From Quercus robur (lineage: Eukaryota > Streptophyta > Magnoliopsida > Fagales > Fagaceae): a stretch of DNA of 64,000 nt. The stretch lies in assembly GCF_932294415.1 (NCBI RefSeq), contig NC_065536.1, forward strand, positions 3,348,001 through 3,412,000, in the 5' to 3' direction. Shown here one piece after another: positions 24,300 to 36,311 of the stretch; positions within the stretch are counted from its first letter, which is position 1; every line of letters begins with the position of its first letter. The translations under genes were made by a program, and so were the position numbers. Below the pieces are notes generated by a model. That model did no database searches and was not told the origin of the DNA. It saw only the letters and a program-made list of their open reading frames with translations.

Positions 24300-24638
24300 A
24301 TAGCCCCTCAAAATCCTGCTGTCCGACCCCTTAGTCGGAGAGGAGGGTTTTGGTGATGCCAAGCCTTTATTACAGTTCGTTCAACTCTAACCTTCATTAG
24401 TGTTGGTGTCCCTTCATTTATTTAGTAAATACGCTGGGTTACGAGACATTTGTCTAGATTTTCACATTGGGCGCTCCTGCCGTTTCAGTGTACGAGGCGC
24501 ATCTTTAATAGACTTACACTACAAGGCCGATCAAATCTGACGGTTATAGATGACATTGGGGAGTTGAACATACGCTACCTCATTTGCAGATCTTCTTGGA
24601 AATCTGTAAGGATTAAATGCCACTGAATTTACCTTCCA

Positions 24639-25327
24639 TATAAGAAGCCAGACGAGAGGGTATTCCCTTCGTGTGAAGAATTTTTGACCTTCCTAAAGCC
24701 TCAAACCTCAAGTTGTGCTCAAAGTCTTCCTTATCAGCATAGCCAAAGCTTATAGTGTGACATGTTTGAAGTAAAAGCGGGGATAAAAAGATCACATCCT
24801 TCTCAGAAGCGTTATGTCTCTCCGAAACTTAAGATGGCTCGGTCGGGGCAGGGTTGGTTGAGACTCAAGATGCTTCCCATCCTCCTTCAGCCAAAATTCG
24901 AAGCAGGTGCTTGTCGCATCAAGCTTTTGGTGCGATTGAGCTGGGGTTATCCATTATCAGTACCAACCGCTCTCTTATGAGCATAGCTAATATGGCACCA
25001 GCATGTTAGGAGTCAGGGCTGACGCAAGGACTAAATATCCCTGCTTCTTCCTCTGTTCCTTCACTGATGCCCCCTTTTGCCTCCCCTTCTTCTTCTTTCC
25101 CATCACCAGATCCATCCTGGTGCTTTTCCTTCTTCCTCTTCTTCTCCTCATCCATCAAAAGAGGTCCTCCTCTCAATATGGTAGCTACTAGAGCAGAATT
25201 TAGCAAGTCTTCTTATTTTTGTTGCTTTTTTTTTTTTTTTTTTAATTCTAGTTCTTGTAATATGTTTCCTATATAGGCTTGTTTAAGCCCTTCATTGTAC
25301 GCTGTACTACTTCTTTACATTAATAAA
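24639..25327 (+). other. Antisense cassette B1 in element B (ORF 24762-24980)
   Basis: Opposite to the element: CCATATAAGAAG (TATA-like, 24639), ATG at 24762 opening a 72-residue ORF (MFEVKAGIKRSHPSQKRY..., then GQGWLRLKM), a pyrimidine-rich stretch, TTCATTGTACGCTGTACTAC, and AATAAA at 25322. Homologous to A1 and C1. Its start MFEVKAG also matches A2 (MFEARVG), so it links the two cassette types. No known protein family recognised. Confidence 0.5.
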
Positions 25328-25869
25328 AGTTGCCATTGTTTTATTCTATGTATTCTTTCTTTCCTACAATGGTTATGCCGTGAATGGACGTACTACTGTA
25401 TGACTTCTTTTCATTTTTATACTCTGAACGATGCTTAGGGCCAAAATCCCTGTTAATAAAAAGACTTTACTCTGCGCTTATTGAAACTATCCAGCATAAT
25501 AATGCCGATTTGAACCAATGATACTTAGGGCAGAAACCCTTACTAAGAAAAAAAGAACAAGATGTTATTATGAGCTTATTAGAGCTGTCTGGCATAAAAA
25601 TGCCGACCTGAGAAAACGATACTTAGGGCCGAAACCCTTACTAAGAAAAAAGATGTTATTATGAACTTATTGAAGCTATCTTGCACAATAAGACCGACCT
25701 GAGAAAGGGTTGTATACCCCAAACTGAACGAGATGATGGCTGAATGCTCGGTACTGTGTAGGAAGTAATCATCCGAGAATATGTAACCCAAAATGAATAG
25801 CCCCTGCGGGTCGCTGAGTAATAAGGTATTTCGCCATCTTCCTAATGACCTTCATAGCCTTAGTCTTTT

Positions 25870-27247
25870 CTGGTATTTGGTCCGAGGACTGAGCGACTTA
25901 GAATTCTCCTTAAGTAGCTGATTTTTCCATGGGTTTGAGTCTGAGGACCATGCAATACCTTAATTCTATCCAAAACTTGATTTTTAAGTAGTTAGTTTCC
26001 CCATAGGTTTGAGTCCGAGGACCATGCAATACCTTGGTTCTGTCCAAAACTTGATTTTTAAGTAGTTGGTTTCTCCATAGGTTTGAGTCCGAGGACCATG
26101 CAATACCTTGGTTATGTCCAAAACTTGATTTTTAAGTAGTTGGTTTCCCCATAGGTTTGAGTCCGATGACCATGCAATACCTTGGTTCTGTCAAAAACTT
26201 AATTTTTAAGTAGTTGGTTTCCCCATAGGTTTGAGTCCGAGGACCATGCAATACGTTGGTTCTGTCCAAAACTCAATTTTTAAGTAGTTGGTTTCCCCAT
26301 AGGTTTGAGTCCGAGGACCATGCAATATCTTGGTTCTGTCCAAAACTCAATTTTTAAGTAGTTGGTTTCCCCATAGGTTTGAGTCCGAGGACCATGCAAT
26401 ACCTTGGTTCTGTCCAAAACTCAATTTTTAAGTAGTTGGTTTCCCCATAGGTTTGAATCCGAGGACCATGCAATACCTTAGTTCTGTCCAAAACTTGATT
26501 TTTAAGTAGTTGGTTTCCTCATAGGTTTGAGTCCGAGGACCATGCAATACCTTGGTTCTGTCCAAAACTTGATTTTTAAGTAGTTGGTTTCCCCATAGGT
26601 TTGAGTCCGAGGACCATGCAATACCTTGGTTCTGTCCAAAACTCAATTTTTAAGTAGTTGGTTTCCCCATAGGTTTGAATCTGAGGACCATGCAATATCT
26701 TAGTTCTGTCCAAAACTTGATTTTTAAGTAGTTGGTTTCCCCATAGGTTTGAGTCTGAGGACCATGCAATACCTTGGTTCTATCCAAAACTCAATTTTTA
26801 AGTAGTTGGTTTCCTCATAGGTTTGAGTCCGAGGACCATGCAATACCTTGGTTCTGTCCAAAACTTGATTTTTAAGTAGTTGGTTTCCTAATAGGTTTGA
26901 GTCCGAGGACCATGCAATACCTTGATTCTGTCCAAAACTTGATTTTTAAGTAGTTGGTTTCCCCATAGGTTTGAATCCGAGAACCATGCAATACCTTAGT
27001 TCTGTCCAAAACTTGATTTTTAAGTATTTGGTTTCCCCATAGGTTTGAGTCTGAGGACCATGCAATATCTTGGTTCTGTCCAAAACTCAATTTTTAAATA
27101 GTTGGTTTCCCCATAGGTTTGAGTCTGAGGACCATGCAATACCTTGATTCTGTCCAAAACTCGATTTTTAAATAGTTGGTTTCCCCATAGGTTTGAGTCC
27201 GAGGACCATGCAATACCTTGGTTCTGTCCAAAACTTGATTTTTAAGT
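25870..27247 (-). repeat. Tandem array B: about 18 units of a 74-bp monomer
   Basis: CCATAGGTTTGAG recurs every 74 bases (for example 26002, 26076, 26150), with about 18 copies of GAGGACCATGCAATA. The core is the complement of the array A core with T-rich drift (CAATACCTTGG for CAAGGCCTTGG). The spacer is GATTTTTAAGTAGTTGG. A degenerate unit precedes it near 25870. The 74-bp period rotates frame, so the short ORFs here are meaningless. Confidence 0.95.
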
Positions 27248-27473
27248 ATTTGGGGGAATTAACCCCTCGGCTATGGCGTGGGACCTTGGTTTAGGGGGAT
27301 TAGCTCCTCGGCCAAGCTCCTAGAACCATCCGCGCTGCTGTCACTACGAAACGCAGCCCCTAGTGAAGAAACGTAGCCCCTAGTGGAACTTTACGCTAGA
27401 ATACTACAACCGGCTGTTGGAAATGACGGGGGGATTGTCTCAACCCACCGCTTGTGCCAACACACAAGCCTTT

Positions 27474-27489
27474 CCCACAGACGGCGCCA
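27474..27489 (-). other. Primer-binding site of element B
   Basis: Minus-strand TGGCGCCGTCTGTGGG next to the 5' LTR, identical to that of element A. Nearby GTAGCCCCTAGT repeats (27350-27390) recur in the leader of element C. Confidence 0.8.
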
Positions 27490-27491
27490 AT

Positions 27492-28168
27492 TGTAAGGAC
27501 TCAATTTGTAACGACCCAAAATGATACTGGGTTCGCACGTAAAAAAGGCCCAAACAATATCATTTGTAGAGCGTGGGTTTGAAAGGCTAGGCCTTGATCA
27601 CCGAACGGTGGTTAGTCGTGGTGTTCATACAGAATTAAGCCGTGTTCGCTTGAGGAGTCTTTCTCCTTGAGGCGGTCTGGGAGGCTCTGGTTCTTGGCCT
27701 TTTTTCCCAACCCCCTTTCCCGGATTGCTTGCTTCCCCTTTTATATTAGCCTGTATCTCTTATCTTATGTCCACGTGTAGGTTCGACTTTCCAGGACTGA
27801 TACTTGTCCCATCAGCCCATACCCAAAGTGGTTGGGGGTGGTTGTAAAAGTTGAAGAGCATGGCTTTGTCAGGTGCAGAGCATTCAATGGCAGTAATGAC
27901 AGTTTTCCCTTTGTCCTTGGTCGTTATACTATCCAGCGCCCCTTTCTTCATCAACATAGATATTTTAGGTTTTTCCCAAAACTGTTCCTATACCGCTCTT
28001 GTCTTTTCTTTCAGGGGGACCTCGGATATGCCGAGGATAAAATTATCTTCAGCTATGTCTCAAGACTACTTGGATTTTTATTACACGTCCTCGGCTATAC
28101 CCCTCCTCGGCTCGGGCCTTGGGCCCCAATGTAAAAATGGGCCGGGCCACAAATTCTCGGGCCCCACA
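27492..28168 (-). repeat. 5' LTR of element B
   Basis: 677 bp, about 96% identical by eye to 23622-24299. The G-box CTACACGTGGAC is intact here, followed by TATAAAAGG on the minus strand. Confidence 0.9.
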
Positions 28169-28534
28169 ATAGTTATTTTTATATTTTATTAACTCTTTTA
28201 AAAAAATTTGTAAGGATATTATTAGGTATAAAATATAAATTGTCAATATTTTTTTTTATTATTGTGAAGCACTTTTTTTTTAAAAAAAAAAATCATTTAT
28301 TCTAGACTCTTTGGTTTTTGTACTTAATAACTCACTTGGATGAATATTTATGATATGATTCCACATTTGATTTTAAAATTAAGAAATAAAACTCTTTAAG
28401 AATAAATAATTTAGGACACATGGCACAAAATTGAAACTCTAGTTTGGAATTATAATTTGAGTTTCTCTCAACTTCACCTATTATTATATATATAGATGTG
28501 AGACACGACTTAATTAAAATCATATTAATAATAA

Positions 28535-28562
28535 CTAGTCGCTAACCCGTGCGATGTACGGG
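28535..28562 (-). mobile_element. Helitron 3' terminus with hairpin
   Basis: On the minus strand: CCCGTacatcgcACGGG (5-bp stem, 7-base loop), then TTAGCGACTAG and T, a textbook plant Helitron 3' end. The element would extend rightward; its 5' end was not identified. Confidence 0.65.
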
Positions 28563-29587
28563 AAAGAAATTTAGTATAATATATGATTTAATCTTAGCTT
28601 ATTTTACTTAAATCACATAAATTGAATTTGTAAAAAAAAAAAAAATATATATATATATATATATCATTGTAAATTAACAAAATTTGTTAATGCACCTGGA
28701 ATTGAATCTATCCCCCAATATACGCTACTCTTGAGCTACAAAATAAGAATTCAATACATTAAAAAAAAAAACTTATATCCCTAAACTTATTGGTTAACGG
28801 ATGTCTACTATAGCAACCTACTCGTTGATTAAACCATAAACTCCTTAATCTCACACTATCATTTGATCCTAGAGATTTGGTTAAAGTCTATAATTCATAT
28901 CCCATAAATTATAGATTCTCATTTAAATAAAATAAAAATTAAAAAAACAAGGCATCAAACATATCAAATTCTATGCCCATTCACCAAAATCTGCTAATTA
29001 TTTAACAAATAGACAATCCTCTTCTATAATATCCAACAACAAAACCTTAAAATAACCCAACTTAAAATTTGGAATGGTGAATACTATTAGTGGATAGCAA
29101 ATATTATAAAGAGTATCCCTTTTGATTGCCTACAGTAGCAGGCTAAATGGCTATAGTAGATTTTTGTATATAGAACAATCTTATTGTTTAAACTAAACTA
29201 AATGGTAGGATTGATAAAAAAAAATTCTCCAAGAAGAGAAATAGAGTACAAAATAAATAAATAATTATGTAAATCAAGCACTCTTGTCTATCATGTGTCC
29301 AACATCAAGTTTTTGGTCTTTAGCCTTTACTTTATTTAAACACTCTTTTTTCAACATAAACCAATAACTTACCTATATCATCAATTACTTTTGCTTTGGG
29401 AAAATTGTTAAACATTCTCTAATTTTAGGTATCACAGAAAAACAATTATCAAAATAACAACCAAGAAAGCTAAGGCAAGAAGTAGCCAAAATAGATATTT
29501 TGTTAAACATTCTCTATTTTTTTTTTTTTTCTGTAAACAAAGGATGAATTTGCGGAGTACCCTTTAAAATAAATAATAATTGTGGAG
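28563..29587. other. AT-rich DNA, possibly body of a decayed Helitron
   Basis: No gene. A (TA)n tract at 28646-28663. Nothing else recognised. Confidence 0.5.
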
Positions 29588-29595
29588 TACTTACC

Positions 29596-30895
29596 TAGGG
29601 GTGGCAAAGTAAACCCAAACCCATTTGCCTACCCAAACCCGCCTACTCAAATTGAACCCAAACCCACCTAATTATTAGTTAGGTTCAATGGACATCAACC
29701 CAATTAGACCTAGTGATTATTGGGTTTTAACTAAAAACCCATTGAAACCCATTTAACCCAAAAACATTATAACCAAATTCAACCCAGCCCTTCCCATAAA
29801 AAAAATAAAAAAAGAGAGAAACCCAACCCTCCGACGTTTTAGGGTTTCACAAGGGTTTTCTCATTTTCCCTCATTTTCTCGACCTCCAATCAAGTTTTAG
29901 TCGGAAACCCAGCAGTTTCATTGAGAGATTTTCAGATTTGAGAAAAAAAATTGCACCAAAAAAAAAAAAATCTAACACCAAAAAACCCATTCAAAGAAGA
30001 ACCAAAAACACCATAAAAAAAAAATAAAATAAAATAAAAACACACACACACACACACACACAACAACAACAACAACAACAACAACATATCGAAAACCCAC
30101 AAACCCAGCAATCCAAAACTCATGAACCCAGAATTCTCGCCATCACCGATCATGGTGCCGTATTGCTGTCCACCTTGACCGAGCATAGATCATTGAAGAA
30201 CGCGGTCCTCTCGATCGCTCAGCTGAAGCAATAGATCTCCGTCCCCTTCGTCCATGAGAATATTTGTCAAATGCTCCATCAGCCCAATCTCACTCCTCAA
30301 CTTGCTGTTCTCTCGCAAACCACTCAAACTCGCTCCGGATCCAACACCGCATAACAAAATCGAGTCCTCCATCGACATCGACGACTACGAGGAGTCTTCG
30401 TATTCCTTGTCGTCGTATTGGTTCACGCAATCTTGACCGTTGATCTTCTCATTAGCCATAGCAAATCTCTGAGAAAAAAAAAATTCCCTGAAATTTCAGA
30501 TAAAATCTCAATCGAAAATCAAACAGAGAAAGAGAAAGAGAGAGCAAAAGTGAGAGTTTTTTGGTCAGAATTGAAGTAGGGAGGCAATGGAGGAGAAAGA
30601 AAAAGAAATTTTAGATCCAAGAAATTTTTTTTCTTTATTTTTTCTTTTTTCCGGGAAAGTAAAGTGGAGCCAAGAAAGTAGGGGAGTTTTCACTTTAATG
30701 GCATTTTGGTAATTTAGATAATTAGGTAACTGGGTGAGTTGGGGTTTACCTATAATAATTGGGTTGGGTTGGGTTGGGTTGTATTTGGGTTAAAATCAAT
30801 TAGTTAAATGGGTTAAATGGGTAAATGAATTTTACATACCCAACCCAATTATGCCCAGCCCAAATCCACCCAAACCCACCCATTTGACACCCCTA
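29596..30895. mobile_element. hAT-like non-autonomous transposon, 1300 bp, with internal gene fragment
   Basis: Ends TAGGGGTGGCAAA and TTTGACACCCCTA are inverted repeats of the hAT type, flanked by 8-bp near-duplications TACTTACC (29588-29595) and TACCTACC (30896-30903). Subterminal AACCCA/TGGGTT motifs are abundant. No transposase. The centre holds (AC)n and (AAC)n microsatellites and a more GC-balanced, exon-like segment annotated separately. Confidence 0.75.
30178..30460 (-). pseudogene. Captured gene fragment inside the hAT-like element
   Basis: Minus-strand reading from ATG near 30456 gives MANEKINGQDCVNQYDD..., an in-frame TAG, then an open stretch MSMEDSILLCGVGSGASLSG...LMEHLTNILMDEGDGDLLLQ ending at 30190. 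Codon-like composition, an upstream leader with AGGGTTT motifs, and placement between transposon ends suggest a piece of a host gene picked up by the element and now broken. I cannot name the parent gene. Confidence 0.45.
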
Positions 30896-31299
30896 TACCT
30901 ACCATGTGTGTGTGTGTGGTGTGCTAAAAATCCTGAAGCCAAAAATTGGGTGATGATCATTTATATATTAACAATCAGCATGCATAATAGATCTTTGCTC
31001 TCACACGGATCTTTTTCTTCTCACTGTGTTTCTCTTTCTTTTCTTTTCCCTTATTCCAGCAGCACTCTCTCCTTCTAATTGCCTCACACTTATGTCTCTA
31101 TTTATATAACAAAAACAACCACCTTTATTCTTAGAGACTCATGTCTTTTAATTCACTTGGGACTATAATTCATGGTGAAGGGTTTGGCTTTTCTTCACAA
31201 AGGATACTGGTGTGAATGAAGATAGAAGTAAGAGACGCGAAAGGTGGAGGCAAGGGAATGCATAATGAGAGAGAGAAGAAGGATTCGATAAACTAAAAA

Positions 31300-33155
31300 G
31301 GGAAAAATACTTATACACCCCCTAAACTTTAAACTAGTGGTCAAAACACCCCTAAACTTTTATTTCGGTCAATTTACTCCATAAACTTTATACAACTGTC
31401 AAATCAACACTTCTGTTAATCTTCTGTTAAAATTACAAACGGAATGCTCACATGCATCTCATGTGAAACTTTTAAATACCTTGGTAAACTGAACCTGCTG
31501 AGAGAGACGATCAAACCAAAAGAAACACCATTGTCAGCTAGCTTACCTTTGACTGCCACCATTGTTACCACTGTTATGCTTTTTTTTTTTTAATAATTTT
31601 TTTTTTCTGTTTTGCTCTTTGTCTTCCCAATCCTCCACGACCCACAAAAAAAATAATGGATAATAATATTGATGCTAAAAATAAAGAAACAAAAGGGGAA
31701 AACCCACTTCATTTCAAATCAAACCAAACCCGTAAGAAACAATGTGAAAATAAAGCATAAATCAAGATGAAATCAAAAATCAAAATGACAGTTTAGTGGA
31801 CACTATTTTGCAGAGCAATATTGATGAACATATAGTAAGCACAAGATCTTTAACAAAAACCCAGTATATAGCTAGCAAGAAAAGTTAACCACCACGTCCA
31901 AAATCAACCAATCCAGACAAAAAATTTGAACAAACCAACCATCAAGGAAAAATTATAGTAAATCGCCACCAAAACCAGAATAAATGCACTTGCGTTGTCT
32001 CCTTTTCTCACAAGTCATGGAGGATTGGAAAATAGAGTGCGAAAAATAAAAAGGCTTTTTAACGGCAAGGTGGTCGGCGATGATGATTCTTCTTGTTAGA
32101 TCATCTTTCTTAAGTCTTAACTGAACCCTTGTGTAAGGACTGAAATTTGGTTGGACCCAAAATAGGATTGGGTTCTAGTCCAAGCGACCCAAACAATAAA
32201 TTTGTAAAGCGTGGATGAAAGAACTAGATCTATTCCAGAAGAAAAAAACGATTAAATTTGGTAATTTAAAACTGTTAGACAGAAATAGGATGAGAAAATC
32301 TGTCCTCGGAGTAACTCCAAGAATTTATATTAAATTGTCTTGTTGAACCATAAAATTACACAAGAGTTCGCAGTCTCATTCTCCAATTGCTTGATTTTTT
32401 TTTTTTTTAATACATCTTCCCATGTTATATACTACAATCTTGGTGTCATCCTTACCACACACGTGTAGGTTAGATTCGGGGGACTCCTTCCTGTCCCATC
32501 CAACACTTCCCAGAACCATCAACCAGTAGCTGTAAGGCTACTTGATCATTGTTCAGGCATTACTTCCACATTAATGCGGCCAGAGAGTTGGTTGAGAGGC
32601 ATTTAATGCGGAGTTAGCAGCTTTTGAAGATATTTGTTTACCTTTCTTTTCTTACCCCTGGTCCAATGTCCAACCCTTAGTTGTGATGTAACTTCGAAGT
32701 AAGTCTGTGATGGTATGACACTCAGATCTACCTCGAACACATGTTGCCGAGAAGGCTTTTGTCCTCGGACGCTTATTGGATCTATCTCATATTGTCTCTA
32801 CTCCTCTCTTCATTCTGTTCTCCTCATAATCTTATTTGGACCTCCTCGGATGGTCTAACGTCCTCGGATAGGGCCATAGGCCCAGTTAATATTGCCTTAA
32901 CAATACTTCCTAATTAACTGGCCCCCACACCTTGGTTTCTCTCTCCTCTCAACTAGTTCAGCCCTTGCTAATTTGGTATTTTTGAAGTTCACGTGAGATG
33001 CATGTGAGCATTTTGTTTGTGATTTTAACAGATATTAACAGAGGTGTTAATTTAACATTCATGTAAAGTTTATGGAGTAAATTGGCCAAAATAAAAGTTT
33101 AGGGGGTGTTATGTCCACTAGCTTAAAGTTTAAGGGGTGTATGAGCATTTTTCCC
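31300..33155. mobile_element. Mutator-like element with long terminal inverted repeats and 9-bp target duplication
   Basis: Starts GGGAAAAATACTTATACACC and ends in its inverted counterpart. The inverted repeat continues for about 180 bases (CACCCCTAAACTTT, AACAGAAG/CTGTTAA, GCATCTCATGTGA). Flanked by perfect 9-bp AACTAAAAA (31291-31299, 33156-33164), the Mutator hallmark. A solo LTR (32132-32929) is nested inside; without it the element is about 1.05 kb. No transposase. Confidence 0.85.
32132..32929 (-). mobile_element. Solo LTR, family 3 (798 bp) with CCTTG target duplication
   Basis: TGTAAGGACTGAAATTTGG...TGGCCCCCACA between perfect CCTTG repeats (32127-32131, 32930-32934). On the minus strand CCTACACGTGTG precedes GTATATAAC. 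Its outer sequence aligns loosely with LTRs B and C, so it is probably another branch of the same superfamily. Confidence 0.85.
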
Positions 33156-33308
33156 AACTAAAAATAGCGAGGAAAAGTAATATTGGGTTAAAAAATTCAA
33201 ATTAACAAAAAAATAATGTTGGCGTGGAAAATTGTAAAGCTTCAAAAGCTTATGTGGCAAGCCGTCATGAGATCAACAAAAAGTCAAAGATTTCGCATTT
33301 ATAGTATA

Positions 33309-33600
33309 CTAGTATTATGCCCGTACGATACACGGCTTAATCAAGAATCATGTGTAAATTAATGAAAAAAAATCATTTTAATTAAAATCAAATAGATAAT
33401 AAAAATAAAATAATCTTTTACTCTATATTTTTTTAAAGGAAATAACCTTTTACTTTAAATTATATAATGAGTGCATGAATAATTTGTAAACTAAAGATAA
33501 AATAAATGATAAAATTAATTAAAATGGTAACCTTAATTCAATGGTCAAGAACAATCTTTTATGTTGGGTTATATAATGAATGCATATTATGTAAGATTAA

Positions 33601-33637
<37 letters not shown>

Positions 33638-35125
33638 ATAACTGAAAGCATATTTTAAGTGGTAAACTTAATTCAATGATCAAGAACAATTCAAATGATT
33701 AAACTTTAAAAAATGAAAGTGGAGAAATTCACATGAGAATTTAATTGTTGTCTTTGAAAGATGGGGAGGAGACACCAAAACTTGGGCGAGTTTCACCCTA
33801 TAAAAGGAAAAAAAGTATATATATATATACACACACAAAAACTCCAAGATTTTTTGAATAAAAATAACTAAAAGTTAAAACTTTGGAAATAAGTTTGCAT
33901 TGATAATTGAAAATAACTTTTAACACGTAATAGAAGAATAGAAGAGTCAACCAAAAAACCATACAATAGGTAAAAAAAAATCCTAATAACCGTGTATATA
34001 TACACTCCACCTAAAAGGAATCCAAGTAAATATCAAATACCTAAACTTCTTGAAGTCTATGTTAATATAGAGTTTTGAAGAAACTAAATTGCAAAAAAAT
34101 TTAGATAACAACAAAAAATTAAATATTACACTCGATATATATCACCATATGTTACATGCCATTATGCGTGCTATTCAAACTCATCTGTGCGCGCCTAAAA
34201 TGAGGCTTTTGGGCCTGACCTCATTTGGGCTCACAACTTATTTGTAAAGTGGGTTTAGGATTTCCTACTTCGGGTTGTTCTCGGCACAGAGACTCAGTGA
34301 AACTGCCTCTCTCTCTCTCTCTCTCTCTCTGAATCATTCTTTTTCTCTACTTCTCTGTTTCTTTGAGAACCTTTCAACAACCATTTTCTTTCCCCAACTT
34401 TTTATATTTATAGCTCTAAATTAGTGGAGAGATCATGATTACTGCCATAGTTAGTGCAATTGGAGGTCCAATATCATCAGTCGTAAGTGGATGGTTAGGT
34501 GGGAGTGGAATGTGGTGAAAGTGGCCTTGGAACTTGGTTCCCACTCCAGCAGACATGCCCGGCAGTGGTGCTTCCCAAGCTGCTGCCGGGTATGCGAAGG
34601 ATGGTGTGTTTGGACATTATTATTTCTTTATTGTTCGGGAATGATTTGCCGGGCAAGGACCAGGTGACAAAACTTGGGCCTGCAATTTATGTGGGTTCAG
34701 ACTGGGGTTTTGGGTAGAAAGAGGCTGGGGCCATGGGCCATGCTGCTAGGTCAGAATTCAAGGCCCAAATGGATTTGGGTACCATGGTGTTGTACATCAT
34801 CAATTTATGTGGAACTCTAATTCTATCATTTAAACTTTTTTTTTTTTTTATTTTAATTATGGGATGTCTAAACTTTTTTTTTTTTTTTTAAAATCCTAAT
34901 TTCTATCATATGTATCAAACTTTTCCTTTACATGACAAATTTTTTTCTTCACCAAGGATGTTTATTTTTTTTTTCGATATATTAGTTCTCTCTTAAGTAT
35001 AGTGGTTGTATGACACCAACCAACTAAATTAATTTTTACAAAAAAGAAATTTAATGAATTTTCTGAAATTTGGTGCAACCACTTGACACAATTACGGCTT
35101 CTAAGCCCAACTTTTATTATATAGA
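33309..35125 (-). mobile_element. Helitron-like element on the minus strand, containing a solo LTR
   Basis: 3' end: a short hairpin CCGTgtatcgtACGG, then GCATAATACTAG, at 33309-33335. Probable 5' end TCTATATAATAAAAGTTGGG at 35125. Pairing these two ends into one element is inferred from orientation. A duplicated 5' part lies at 35129-35428. Confidence 0.5.
34186..34796 (-). mobile_element. Solo LTR, family 1 (611 bp) with TCATC target duplication
   Basis: TGTGCGCGCC...TTGTACA between perfect TCATC repeats (34181-34185, 34797-34801). Reverse copy of the LTR at 6630-7203; a (CT)n tract is expanded at 34308-34330. The ORF inside is not a gene. Confidence 0.85.
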
Positions 35126-35428
35126 ATATGATTTAAACTTTTTTTTTTTTTTTTTAATTATGGGACGTCTAAACTTTTTAAAAGAAAAAAAAAAATCCTA
35201 ATTTTCTATCATATGTATCAAACTTTCCTTTACATGACAAATTTTTATCTTCACCAAGGATGTTTATTTTTTTTGGATATATTAGTTCTCTCTTAAGTAT
35301 AGTGGTTGTATGATGCCAACCAACTAAATTAATTTTTACAAAAAAGAAATTTAATGAATTTTCTAAAATTTGGTACAGCCATTTGGCGCAACTACGGCTT
35401 CTAAGCCCACATTTTATTATATAGTATA
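34829..35428. repeat. Direct tandem duplication of about 300 bp
   Basis: AATTATGGGATGTCTAAAC, the CATATGTATCAAACTTT block, AAGTATAGTGGTTGTATGA and GGCTTCTAAGCCCA recur in the same order about 300 bases apart, each copy ending in a Helitron-like TCTATATAATAAAA-type 5' end on the minus strand. Confidence 0.85.
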
Positions 35429-35429
35429 T

Positions 35430-36303
35430 GATATAATATAGATGAGTGAGATATGATATTTTAATAAAGTTTTACCTAAAGTAAATTAACTATTTTTTTT
35501 TTTTTTGAGAACTAAAAAAAAAAAAAAAAAAAAAAAAAATCACTTGAGAGCTATTTTAATGATTATAATAAATCACTTGAGAGGCGACATTAATTTTAGA
35601 CATATAAATTCATGGCTTCATGCATATAGTGACATTTAACCAAATATGATGTGTAGTAGATAAAGTTGATTATATTAAAAAGATGTAGCTTCTGTCAAGT
35701 GCATAAGTACACTGGATACGATATGATGCATACACGTGTCTCTATTGTACTAATGCATTGGATACAATACTATACAAACATGTATCCACATCGTATTGTA
35801 TTTAGTGCACCGATGCATTGGATAGAAACTTAACCTAGTTAAAATACATTGGGTGAATGAATTTTATTATATAAAAATATAAAATTGTGATATACTGTAT
35901 AATCAAAATAATTCAAATAAATATAAAAATTTATTTTAAATTACTTCAAACTTTTACTAGTAAAAATGTACATTTATTTAACATTTCAAGAGACTTAATG
36001 GAGCCAAACTTCGGTTTCACTTTCTGTTTTCACTGGAATCACCCCGAATTTGTGGTAAGGAAGATTTGATATCAGCTTTTTAGGCCCACCCAAAAAAATC
36101 TGAATATTTCAAATTTTGATATCTGATTTATGGTTTTGTTATTTCTTTTCTTGATTTCATTTTCTTTCAATTATAGCACTAAAGATTATCCCTATCTTTG
36201 ATTGATTTTTTTTTTTTTTCCTTTCCTTGCTATAGATCTGTAGTAACTATAGTAGGTGTATGAGTCTCTCATCTCTTTTTACCCTTGGGTCTCATTTTGT
36301 TTC
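35430..36303. other. AT-rich intergenic DNA
   Basis: No gene. Contains a short local repeat of CATTGGATA...TGCATTGGATA words (35710-35830) and poly-A/T runs. Confidence 0.5.
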
Positions 36304-36311
36304 AGTTTTGA

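Larger units (their letters stand above)
23622..28168 (-). mobile_element. LTR retroelement B: non-autonomous, LARD-like, 4547 bp
   Basis: Complete element with perfect target duplication ATAGT (23617-23621, 28169-28173) and LTRs of 678 and 677 bp. Its PBS lies on the minus strand at 27474-27489 and its polypurine region at 24300-24327, so it is transcribed leftward. By eye the LTRs differ at nearly 30 positions, about 4%, making it the oldest of the three complete elements. The interior has no gag-pol. It holds one antisense cassette (24.6-25.3 kb) and an 18-unit, 74-bp array (25.9-27.2 kb) ending close to the PBS. Unlike A and C it has a single cassette. Confidence 0.9.
23524..28496 (-). 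mobile_element. Helitron-like element on the minus strand, split by LTR element B
   Basis: Minus-strand copy of the units at 6-16 kb. Its 5' end is A|TCTATATATATAATAATAGG at 28496 and its 3' end GGGTTACAAGTTAG at 23524 followed by T. Element B (23622-28168) is inserted near the 3' end. Removing it leaves roughly 420 bp. TTAG replaces CTAG at the 3' end. Confidence 0.65.

Noticed and set aside
34499..34717. 72-residue ORF with Cys/Gly-rich start
   Set aside because: Entirely inside the solo LTR at 34186-34796 and not open in the sister copy at 6630-7203.
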